Source of the DNA: Sphingobacteriales bacterium | GTDB lineage: Bacteria > Bacteroidota > Bacteroidia > Chitinophagales > JADJOU01 | Length of the DNA stretch: 40,208 bases | Direction of reading: 5' to 3' | NCBI GenBank assembly: GCA_021297855.1 | Contig: JAJTHM010000033.1 | Span: 1-40,208 of the forward strand | Shown here: one piece after another, positions 24,709-33,952 of the stretch | Position numbering within the stretch: the stretch's first letter is position 1 | How the letters are laid out: every line of letters begins with the position of its first letter | Made by a program: the position numbers and the translations under genes | Notes under the pieces: generated by a model | What the model saw: the letters and a program-made list of their open reading frames with translations, nothing else | Databases searched by the model: none | Told to the model about the DNA's origin: nothing

Positions 24709-25842
24709 ATGTCCTTCTTCTCCCTCATACATACTTCCCCTTCTTCCCACGCTCGTGCGGGATCTATAGCTACGGCGCATGGAGAGATTCAGACGCCGAT
24801 TTTTATGCCTGTGGGCACTCAAGCAGCTGTCAAAGCAGTACATTTTTCTGAATTGAAGAATGATATTAAAGCAGACATAATACTTGGAAATACCTACCAT
24901 CTTTATCTTAGGCCTGGTATAGAGGTTTTAAAAAATGGAGGAGGACTGCAAAAGTTTACTGGGTGGAATCGACCTATGTTAACAGATAGTGGAGGTTTTC
25001 AAGTATATTCATTAGCACATCGAAGAAAAATAACGGAAGATGGCGTAAAATTTGCCTCGCATATAGATGGTTCCTATCATCTCTTCACACCAGAGAATGT
25101 GATGGATATTCAGCGAGCGATTGGGGCAGATATCATTATGGCATTCGACGAATGCACACCATATCCGTGCGAGTATAACTATGCTAAGAATTCATTAGGA
25201 CTGACACATAGATGGCTAGATCGATGTATTGAGCAATTTGAAAAATCAGAAGGACTCTACGGATATCCGCAACATTTGTTTCCCATAGTACAAGGCTCAG
25301 TTTATAAAGATTTGAGAATAGAATCTGCCAAGTATATAGCAGATAAGGGCGCTTTTGGCAATGCTATAGGCGGGCTCGCCGTAGGCGAGCCCGCAGAGGA
25401 GATGTACGAAATGATTGAAATAGTCAATGATATTCTCCCTCAAAATGCACCAAGATATTTGATGGGGGTAGGTACACCTGAAAATATTCTCGAAGCTATA
25501 GATAGAGGGATAGATATGTTTGACTGTGTGATGCCTACGCGCAATGCAAGACACGGCTACCTATTTACACATCAAGGTATTTTGCATGCAAAGTCTAAGA
25601 AGTGGGAATTTGATTTATCGCCAATAGATGAGTTGTCAGGAAATGAACTTCTTCGAACAACTAGCAAATCCTATCTCCGTCATCTATTCAAGTGTGAAGA
25701 AATACTCGCTATGCAAATAGCTTCGATTAATAACTTAAGTTTTTATTTAGAACTAGTCAGAGAAGCTAGGCAGCATATTATTGAAGGTGATTTTTCTTCT
25801 TGGAAAAAGGAGAAGATAAAATCTATAAGTTGTAAGCTTTAA
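24709..25842 (+). CDS. tgt: tRNA-guanine transglycosylase (queuosine pathway)
   Basis: It exchanges guanine-34 for preQ1 in tRNAs with GUN anticodons. The 377 aa are full length. Catalytic residues are present: D93 in LTDSGGFQVYSL and the nucleophile D272 in FDCVMPTRNARHG, with GGLAVGEP at 221-228. The C-terminal zinc site known from the E. coli/Zymomonas enzyme (CxCxxC and a distal His) is absent: the stretch 306-315 is IDELSGNELL and the usual IHNL reads INNL (N341). As far as I recall, Bacteroidota enzymes often lack these cysteines. A 25-nt GC-rich palindrome lies within the coding sequence, and a decayed copy of the 3' end lies 640 nt downstream. Confidence 0.95.
   Translation: MSFFSLIHTSPSSHARAGSIATAHGEIQTPIFMPVGTQAAVKAVHFSELKNDIKADIILGNTYHLYLRPGIEVLKNGGGLQKFTGWNRPMLTDSGGFQVYSLAHRRKITEDGVKFASHIDGSYHLFTPENVMDIQRAIGADIIMAFDECTPYPCEYNYAKNSLGLTHRWLDRCIEQFEKSEGLYGYPQHLFPIVQGSVYKDLRIESAKYIADKGAFGNAIGGLAVGEPAEEMYEMIEIVNDILPQNAPRYLMGVGTPENILEAIDRGIDMFDCVMPTRNARHGYLFTHQGILHAKSKKWEFDLSPIDELSGNELLRTTSKSYLRHLFKCEEILAMQIASINNLSFYLELVREARQHIIEGDFSSWKKEKIKSISCKL
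25370..25394. repeat. GC-rich perfect palindrome inside tgt
   Basis: GCGGGCTCGCC and GGCGAGCCCGC (11 bp each) flank GTA. It encodes the conserved GGLAVGEPA of Tgt with GC-rich codons, unlike the AT-rich codon choice around it. No other copy is seen in the window. Confidence 0.6.
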
Positions 25843-25863
25843 ATTTGAGAGTATTGCAGCAGT

Positions 25864-26370
25864 ATGGAGAATAAGTTGACGTTAAAAATTGACCACACTA
25901 CTTTGTATAACAGTCTAAGATATACCTTATTTTTAACAATTATGGGAGGGATTGTTATAACTGTTATAGGGAGTAGTGTTTCAGCTAAAATTTTTGCAAT
26001 TGTTTTTTGGATTACAATTTTTCATGTTCCAACTATAATTGTATTAGCAGGTTATTTATCTTCAAATTTTAGACAAACGATTGAACTGAATAGAGACTAT
26101 TTAGTATTTAAATCGTCTGGTAAAGAGACCAAGTATCTATATTCAGAAATAAGGCAAATGATAATATACAGACAAGATGAGAAGACAATTGAGCGTATGA
26201 AATATGATAGCCTTCTCGATTTTTACTTTGTGAAACTGAAGTTAAACGATTCTAAAGAAATTTTAATAACTTCTTTAATGATAAAAAATTATAGCACTTT
26301 TATTGAATTTTTCAATGAAGTTGAAAAAACACAAATTCAAAATGGTGTTATGCATATTTGGCGGGATTAA
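25864..26370 (+). CDS. Hypothetical two-TM membrane protein, 168 aa
   Basis: Two hydrophobic helices at about residues 18-42 and 45-68 are followed by a cytoplasmic-type domain of about 100 aa with alternating strands (TIELNRDYLVFKSS, YLYSEIRQMIIYR, FYFVKLKLNDSKEILITSL) and a final helix (YSTFIEFFNEVEKTQI), a plan like small bacterial PH-type membrane proteins. The function is unknown. It begins 22 nt after the tgt stop and is followed at once by a decayed copy of the tgt tail, so the gene appears to have entered together with a recombination event at the tgt 3' end. AT content is higher than in tgt. Confidence 0.65.
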   Translation: MENKLTLKIDHTTLYNSLRYTLFLTIMGGIVITVIGSSVSAKIFAIVFWITIFHVPTIIVLAGYLSSNFRQTIELNRDYLVFKSSGKETKYLYSEIRQMIIYRQDEKTIERMKYDSLLDFYFVKLKLNDSKEILITSLMIKNYSTFIEFFNEVEKTQIQNGVMHIWRD

Positions 26371-26388
26371 CAAAAGAATTTAAAGTAT

Positions 26389-26481
26389 TTAAGTTTGGCT
26401 GCATTAGGCTTTTTTCAAAGCAAAGTATTAATTATTGCGGGAGATTTTTCTTCGTGGAAAAAGGAAAAAATAATTATTAGT
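26389..26481 (+). pseudogene. Decayed second copy of the tgt 3' end
   Basis: The stretch lines up with tgt 25735-25830 without gaps up to ATAA. Over 26431-26473 against 25777-25819, 37 of 43 bases agree. Translated in the tgt frame it gives LSLAALGFF, then IIAGDFSSWKKEKI, against LSFYLELVR and IIEGDFSSWKKEKI in tgt. It has no start and its first half is strongly diverged. It reaches into the last codons of the convergent GreA-like gene, so the tail was originally the neighbour of that gene. Confidence 0.75.
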
Positions 26482-26920
26482 GCACCTCTTCTATCTGAAA
26501 AGTTTCTCCATGAAAATTGTAACTATCACCAGCCTTTTTACCTAACATTTCTTTAAATATTGGTGCAGATGGTGAAATCGCTTCTATCGTTTCTCCCTCA
26601 AATTGAAAGGGTCTTTTAGGACTAGCGATTACCAATCTTTTGCCATTGATTTTAACTATCGAACCAGGTTTTACGGTATCTGTAGGAGCGAAATTTATTT
26701 CTTCTAGATGCTGAATGGTATCCATATGTCCTGAAACTCTCGCTTCTAGGTCGTGCCCGAAGTACGAGCTGGCGTCATTCTGCGCCAAGTCATCTAGGTC
26801 CTTTACCGTGTCATGATCAAGACTATTCTCTACCCGATAATCTTGTAAATCTTTGCGAGCTTCTTCCAGTAGAATTTTCTCTTCAGCTATTAAAAATTGT
26901 TTCAATTTGATCTTATCCAT
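26477..26920 (-). CDS. GreA/GreB-like C-terminal-domain protein, 147 aa
   Basis: An N-terminal helical half (KIKLKQFLIAEEKILLEEARKDLQDYRVEN, about residues 3-32, and 40-75) precedes an FKBP-like Gre C-terminal domain (about 80-147: PGSIVKINGKRLVIASP, ISPSAPIFKEMLGKKAGDSYNF). Gre factors bind the RNA polymerase secondary channel; the helical half here is shorter and lacks a clear acidic coiled-coil tip, so it may be a Gre-like regulator and not a cleavage factor. The ATG at 26920 is the first good start. Its stop overlaps the tgt-tail remnant, and the repeat copy B lies just upstream. Confidence 0.75.
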   Translation of the reverse strand: MDKIKLKQFLIAEEKILLEEARKDLQDYRVENSLDHDTVKDLDDLAQNDASSYFGHDLEARVSGHMDTIQHLEEINFAPTDTVKPGSIVKINGKRLVIASPKRPFQFEGETIEAISPSAPIFKEMLGKKAGDSYNFHGETFQIEEVH

Positions 26921-26947
26921 ATGAATTAATACTTTTTTATCTTAACC

Positions 26948-27005
26948 CCAAATTAATCATTAGAAGCAACTATGTTCCGAACTATATGATTTAGTTGGGG
27001 TTAAT
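26948..27005. repeat. Dispersed 58-bp palindromic element, copy B
   Basis: The outer arms TTAACCCCAAATTAATCAT (26942-26960) and ATGATTTAGTTGGGGTTAA (26986-27004) are complementary at 17 of 19 positions around a 25-nt loop. 54 of 58 bases match copy A. It sits between the GreA-like gene start and the terminator of the 1518-aa gene; the 193-bp gap holds nothing else that I can see. Confidence 0.8.
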
Positions 27006-27070
27006 GCGAATTTTGGGTTAAATATATTTACCTCAAATGTACAAAAACAATTCGATAATGAGCAAAAAAA

Positions 27071-27097
27071 ATGCCCCACGTTTTGTGGGGCATTTTT
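27071..27097 (-). terminator. Intrinsic terminator of the 1518-aa T9SS gene
   Basis: ATGCCCCAC and GTGGGGCAT (9 bp) around GTTTT, with A-rich and T-rich flanks on both sides. It lies 17 nt past the gene's stop. Confidence 0.85.
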
Positions 27098-27113
27098 AAT
27101 TAGGATTTAAAAT

Positions 27114-30100
27114 TTATTCCATGATAAACTTCAAACTAGTGGAAGTTTTTTCACCCTGAAGAAGAATGAAATACGTTCCAGATGTCAACCCTAGTGGGAC
27201 TAAATCGATAGCGTTTTCAGTCTTTTTAATCACAGATTCGAATCTATTCTTACCTGTCATATCATAAATGAAATAATTCATGTTTTCTTTATGGTTATTC
27301 ACTTGAATTTTATTAGCATATTTAAAGACCTCAAACTTATCTGAACTAGATACAATCGAAGAAGAACCCGGATATACCTGCACTGCATAAATACAATTTT
27401 GATTGCCAATCTGAATGTTAAAGTTTGCCCATCCATTTGATGTTGTTGTGCCGCTTAAGTTGTATCTCAAAACGCCATCACCAAAGTTTAATACCCCACT
27501 GGCAGACTGGGCAGCAAGACCAGTAATACCAGCAGATTGAATAGCTTGAGCGCTAACTGGACCACCATTTCCACCTTGATAAGGTATAGTAAAGAATACA
27601 CCAGGATTTAATGTGCCAACTAAAACGGAGGTACTTAATTGTCCTTTGTCACAGCTTATATTCATAACTTGCCCTGTTGAAGATCTTACTGGAATCGAGA
27701 ATGAACACATCTTGCCGCCTATATTTAGCGCAAAGCTAGCAGTACCCTCGGCAGAAGGAGTGCCTGTTATCGAGTAGGATACTAGACCAAATCCAAGTGC
27801 GAATTGACCAGAATTCAAGGTGGCAGTCAAACCTGTAACACCTGTTGAAGGAGTTGTTTGGCCAAAATGATAGCCTCTATTTCCTCCATCGTATGGTATC
27901 GTAAAAGATGTGCCATTGCTTGCAGTTCCTTGGATTAAAAAGCCAGAGATTTTCCCATCTGTACAGCTCAAAGAATTTATTGTACCAACTAATAGTGGTT
28001 TCACAGGAATAACATAGTTACATATTTTGCCAGCAATATTAATTGCAAACTCTGCATTGCCTGAATTAGTTGGGGTACCAGTGATGGTTAGTATGATATT
28101 CCCATTACCAGTGGCTAAAACGCCGGCATTAGCGGCGGCAGTGAGTCCAGTGACACCTGTGGAAGCAATATTAATAGCATTGTATGATCCTCCATTAGCA
28201 CCTAAGTAAGGAACCTTTAACGAAACTCCCGCTAGAGGAATTTGAGCCATTATATCCTCGGTCTTGCTTAGCTTCAAGCTATCACATTGCAGGGTGGCTA
28301 TTGTTCCAACTGGTTGTATTACATTATAAGAGAAATCACAGGATTTACCTCCGATTAAAACATTAAATAGAGCAGTGCCTGCAGTGGTGGGTGTACCAGA
28401 AACATTAAATAATAAATTGCCATTCCCATCTTTCAAGGTATCTGCAGTAATACTTGCGGTAAGTCCTGCGACTCCTGTTGAATTTATCGATTGAGCAGAG
28501 AATAATCCCCTATTGCCTTGAGTATAAGGAATGGTGAAAGAAATACCAGTCGCAACTTCTCCTCTCACTAAAGTTCCTGTTCTCACGCCATTTCCACAAT
28601 CGAGTTGACCGCCAATTCTAGCATTAGGCAAACCGACCTGAATAGTGTGAATACATGTTTTACCATCTATAGTGAATGAGAAACTAGCTACACCTCCTTT
28701 GTCTGGAGTACCAGTTACTGTAAACATAACACTATCTGAACCTACAACAAAGGTATCAGCAGGTGTTTGGGCTGTGAGGCCTAGCACTCCCGTGGAGTTT
28801 ATATTACTAATAGCAGAATACAGCCCTCCATTTCCTCCTGTATAGGGTACTTTGAAAGATACACCGCTTGCTGCCTGCTCACCTTTTAAGGTTCCACTTG
28901 TCATTATTTGACCACATACCAATGCAGAAATAGTTCCTTGTTGCAATCTAACAGGGATAGAATAACTACACGATTTACCACCGAGATTCAAAGCAAAGCT
29001 TGCACTTCCTGCGCCTGTTGGTATGCCAGTAACGGTATACGTGAGATTACCATTTCCTGTAGCGAACAAAGCTGAAGGTGTATTAGCCGATAAACCTAAG
29101 GCTCCAGTTGAACTTACAGTTTGACCTGCGTGGGAACCATTATTTCCGCCAGTATATGGAATAGAGAAGGAAACCCCATTGGCTGCTACTGTCGCAGTTA
29201 AAGTGCCAATGGTAGTGCCATTTGGACAATTTAAGGCTGAAATAACACCAATAGCAGGAGATACAGTGATCGAATATAAACAAGATTTACCTCCTATATT
29301 GAGGAAGAAGTCCGCTGTTCCAAAAGTTGATGGTGTTCCTGTTACGAAATAAGTTAAATTTCCGCTACCTGTTGCAAAATTCCCTGAGGATAGAGTAGCA
29401 GTTAGACCTGTGACACCTGTAGAATTAATAGTTTGACCACTATGTGTGCCCCCATTGCCTCCAGTATATGGAACATCAAATGAGACGCCGCTGGCTAGGT
29501 TAGCAGCTGTTAAAGTACCTGTAGTGGCAGCAGACCCACAATTAATAGAACCAATGGCTCCTGGCCCAACATTAATAGTATATGTACAGTTTTTTCCTCC
29601 TATGTTGACCGCAAAATTTGCATTACCAACTGCGCTCGGAGTTCCTGTCACATTATAGGTCACATCACCACTGCCATTGGCAAAGCTATTAGAAGATAAA
29701 ACTGCTGTAAGTCCTGTGATATTGGTTGAATTAATCGTTTGTCCGGTATGAAATCCACCGTTTCCTCCAGAATAAGGAACTTTAAAGGACAATCCACTGG
29801 CAGCAGCTCCTGCAGCAGCAGTACCTGTGGTCGTTCCTGACGCACAGTCAATAGCACCAATCAAACCTGAATTTACTGTAATTGAAAACGCACATGTCTG
29901 CCCACCTCTTGAAACTGAAAAGTCTGCTGAACCAGCTGCCGCAGGTGTCCCAGTCACTGTGTAGGTGATTGTCCCAGCCCCAGAAGCAAATAATCCTGCT
30001 TGAATAATCGCCTTCAAACCAGTCACTGTAGTCGAAAATATAGTGTCTGCATTATATGTTCCAGCATTCCCTCCAGTATATGGTATAGTAAATGAAACCC

Positions 30101-31670
30101 CGTTAGCAGCTACGCCATTGGATAAAGTACCACTGACACTGCCACCTGCACAGTTAAGAACAGTGACTACGCCAACTGGTGGAAGGACATTTGCTACATA
30201 GTTGCAATTGCGTCCGCCAATATTAAGAGCAAAGGTTGCATTCCCTGTACCTGAAGGTGTTCCAGAAATAGAATAGGTTACGCTATCGTTTCCTGTTTTG
30301 AAACTACCAGCGTTAAGAGTAGCAGTCAAGCCAGTTACTCCTGTTGAGCTAACTATTTGACCACTATGTGCTCCACCATTACCACCAGTATATGGTATTT
30401 TGAAAGAATCAGTGACTTGAGTAGCTGAACCATTCATCAGTATGCCTAATAATTTACCATTTGCACAATTTAAGGCAGTAATTGTTCCAACCACGGCGTT
30501 GACCGTAGCAGGGTATAAACAGTTTCTGCCACCTATATTTAAAGCAAAATTTGCAGCACCAACCCCAACTGGAGTTCCGCTTACAGTATAAGTCACGCTA
30601 TCAGATCCATTCGCAAAATTCCCTGCAGCCAAGGTAGCTGTGAGACCAGTGACCCCCGTGGATGTGACGGATTGCCCAGTATGTGTACCAGTATTTCCTC
30701 CTGTGTAGGGCACTTTAAATGAAACTCCACTGGCAGCTTGACCGTTTGTTAAGCTGCCTATAGTTCTGCCATTGTTGCAATCTAAAGAGGTGATTGAACC
30801 CGCTGGCGCAGTCACTGCGACGCTAACTGTACAGTTCTTTAGACCTATATTTAAGGCAAAGTTAGCAGTACCAGGACCAGAAGCCGTCCCAGTTATTGTA
30901 TAGGTCAATGAATCATTGCCATTTATAAAATTCCCCGCAGTGAGAGTAGCGGTCAATCCAGTAACTCCAGTAGATGTGACTACCTGTCCGAAATGTGCAC
31001 CACCATTTCCACCAGTGTACGGCACTCTGATTGAAACACCAGAGGCAGGTGTCCCAGAAGTTAAATTACCTACCAATCTTCTGTTTGCGCAAACTAAAGT
31101 GGTAACTATTCCTAAAACATTAAAACTCTCTGATCTAGGAGATGAAGAAAAGGCATCGCCAGCATTTGAACCAGTTCCATTTACAGCATTGACGACAGAT
31201 TGCAGTGTTATCGAATTTTGTCCTGTTGGGGCTTTCCATGTAGCTTCTACGATGTATTTACCTGAGGCAGGACTTACCATCGCACTGTTCGTCAGCATTT
31301 GTGCACCTGAACTGAGGCCTGTGCTTGTTGGAAAAGGAGTTTGAAATGAACCTACTACAGCACTTGAGGTATTGATGCCTCTTAGTTGAAATCCAAAGTT
31401 AGGATATGTCCCAGTACCAGAAGTATTGGAAGCTACCATACGTATTTTATAATTAGAATCTGGATAGAAACCAGTCATCACTGCCCCTGTAGTTGGGTGC
31501 ATTAATATTATGGAATCTACAGTGGTACTGGATGACGATGTATGACAACCGGCATTGGCACATGTATTCCAGCCTTTTACATTAGCTACTGCTACATTGT
31601 CAGAGTTATTGGTGAAAGTATAGAATATTACTATGGATAATAATAGACCAAAGGCAAACTTTTTTCTCAT
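27114..31670 (-). CDS. Giant T9SS-exported repeat protein with CX4CH N-terminal domain, 1518 aa
   Basis: A signal peptide covers about residues 1-29. The first domain (about 30-190) has TCANAGCH (C37, C42, H43), then FGFQLRG and SITLQSVVNAVN, matching the CxxCH-bearing choice-of-anchor V/Reeler-like domain also found at 3.7-4.8 kb. Residues 194 to about 1435 form 12 tandem units of about 103 aa, each with two cysteines and the pattern GVSFxVPYTGGNGG, STGVTGLTA, GTPxxxGxAxF, GGKxC. The C-terminus (about 1437-1518; NYFIYDMTGKN, LTSGTYFILL) is a T9SS type A sorting domain. It is probably a surface adhesin or secreted fibre-like protein; ligand unknown. A consensus promoter lies 31 nt upstream. 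Confidence 0.88.
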   Translation of the reverse strand: MRKKFAFGLLLSIVIFYTFTNNSDNVAVANVKGWNTCANAGCHTSSSSTTVDSIILMHPTTGAVMTGFYPDSNYKIRMVASNTSGTGTYPNFGFQLRGINTSSAVVGSFQTPFPTSTGLSSGAQMLTNSAMVSPASGKYIVEATWKAPTGQNSITLQSVVNAVNGTGSNAGDAFSSSPRSESFNVLGIVTTLVCANRRLVGNLTSGTPASGVSIRVPYTGGNGGAHFGQVVTSTGVTGLTATLTAGNFINGNDSLTYTITGTASGPGTANFALNIGLKNCTVSVAVTAPAGSITSLDCNNGRTIGSLTNGQAASGVSFKVPYTGGNTGTHTGQSVTSTGVTGLTATLAAGNFANGSDSVTYTVSGTPVGVGAANFALNIGGRNCLYPATVNAVVGTITALNCANGKLLGILMNGSATQVTDSFKIPYTGGNGGAHSGQIVSSTGVTGLTATLNAGSFKTGNDSVTYSISGTPSGTGNATFALNIGGRNCNYVANVLPPVGVVTVLNCAGGSVSGTLSNGVAANGVSFTIPYTGGNAGTYNADTIFSTTVTGLKAIIQAGLFASGAGTITYTVTGTPAAAGSADFSVSRGGQTCAFSITVNSGLIGAIDCASGTTTGTAAAGAAASGLSFKVPYSGGNGGFHTGQTINSTNITGLTAVLSSNSFANGSGDVTYNVTGTPSAVGNANFAVNIGGKNCTYTINVGPGAIGSINCGSAATTGTLTAANLASGVSFDVPYTGGNGGTHSGQTINSTGVTGLTATLSSGNFATGSGNLTYFVTGTPSTFGTADFFLNIGGKSCLYSITVSPAIGVISALNCPNGTTIGTLTATVAANGVSFSIPYTGGNNGSHAGQTVSSTGALGLSANTPSALFATGNGNLTYTVTGIPTGAGSASFALNLGGKSCSYSIPVRLQQGTISALVCGQIMTSGTLKGEQAASGVSFKVPYTGGNGGLYSAISNINSTGVLGLTAQTPADTFVVGSDSVMFTVTGTPDKGGVASFSFTIDGKTCIHTIQVGLPNARIGGQLDCGNGVRTGTLVRGEVATGISFTIPYTQGNRGLFSAQSINSTGVAGLTASITADTLKDGNGNLLFNVSGTPTTAGTALFNVLIGGKSCDFSYNVIQPVGTIATLQCDSLKLSKTEDIMAQIPLAGVSLKVPYLGANGGSYNAINIASTGVTGLTAAANAGVLATGNGNIILTITGTPTNSGNAEFAINIAGKICNYVIPVKPLLVGTINSLSCTDGKISGFLIQGTASNGTSFTIPYDGGNRGYHFGQTTPSTGVTGLTATLNSGQFALGFGLVSYSITGTPSAEGTASFALNIGGKMCSFSIPVRSSTGQVMNISCDKGQLSTSVLVGTLNPGVFFTIPYQGGNGGPVSAQAIQSAGITGLAAQSASGVLNFGDGVLRYNLSGTTTSNGWANFNIQIGNQNCIYAVQVYPGSSSIVSSSDKFEVFKYANKIQVNNHKENMNYFIYDMTGKNRFESVIKKTENAIDLVPLGLTSGTYFILLQGEKTSTSLKFIME
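27366..31091 (-). repeat. Coding tandem array: 12 units of about 310 bp
   Basis: Each unit starts with a Cys codon (first at residue 194) and ends before the next. Unit-to-unit protein identity is moderate and the DNA has diverged, so this is old duplication and not a recently slipped array. Confidence 0.85.
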
Positions 31671-31700
31671 GAGAGTTAATTTAGTAATTTTTTAGAATGA

Positions 31701-31731
31701 CAAATATACATTAAAATTATAAATCGACAAA
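31701..31731 (-). promoter_or_regulatory. Promoter of the 1518-aa T9SS gene
   Basis: Minus strand: TTTG (31731-31728), 19 nt, TATATTTG (31708-31701), an exact fit to the Bacteroidota consensus, 31 nt ahead of the ATG. Confidence 0.75.
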
Positions 31732-31803
31732 TTTTCAGCATTCTGGACTAAATTCAAAAACTCATTCTTACCTCTTGAGTATTAAAGTAGTTTGCTTGAT
31801 TTG

Positions 31804-31844
31804 TTTTGCACATTAATTTGCGGGTTTTCCACAGGTTTTGCCCA
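31804..31844 (+). promoter_or_regulatory. Three DnaA-box-like 9-mers upstream of gyrB
   Basis: TTTTGCACA (31804-31812) and TTTTCCACA (31825-31833) fit TTWTNCACA; TTTTGCCCA (31836-31844) has one mismatch. All face the same way, with starts 21 and 11 nt apart, close to one and two helical turns. AT-rich sequence follows up to the gyrB promoter. Confidence 0.4.
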
Positions 31845-31900
31845 TTAATTGAATGGTGAAAGGATAGTTTTTTATAACAAAAATTTAAGTAATTATTGCC

Positions 31901-31908
31901 TATATTTG
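31901..31908 (+). promoter_or_regulatory. -7 element of gyrB
   Basis: TATATTTG, 33 nt upstream of the gyrB ATG; the -33 position reads TTTA instead of TTTG. Confidence 0.5.
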
Positions 31909-31911
31909 TAG

Positions 31912-33897
<1,986 letters not shown>

Positions 33898-33952
33898 TTA
33901 TTGCGTAACATCATCTAATTTATAACAATTTAATAAACTACATAACCCTCGA

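Noticed and set aside
27366-31091. Tandem array considered as a CRISPR or satellite
   Set aside because: The units are about 310 bp, divergent at DNA level and in one open frame; there are no short identical repeats with unique spacers.
30916-31344. Long plus-strand frames antisense to the 1518-aa gene (also near 28027 and 29446)
   Set aside because: They are shadows produced by the repetitive, stop-poor coding array; their Pro-rich translations follow the repeat period.
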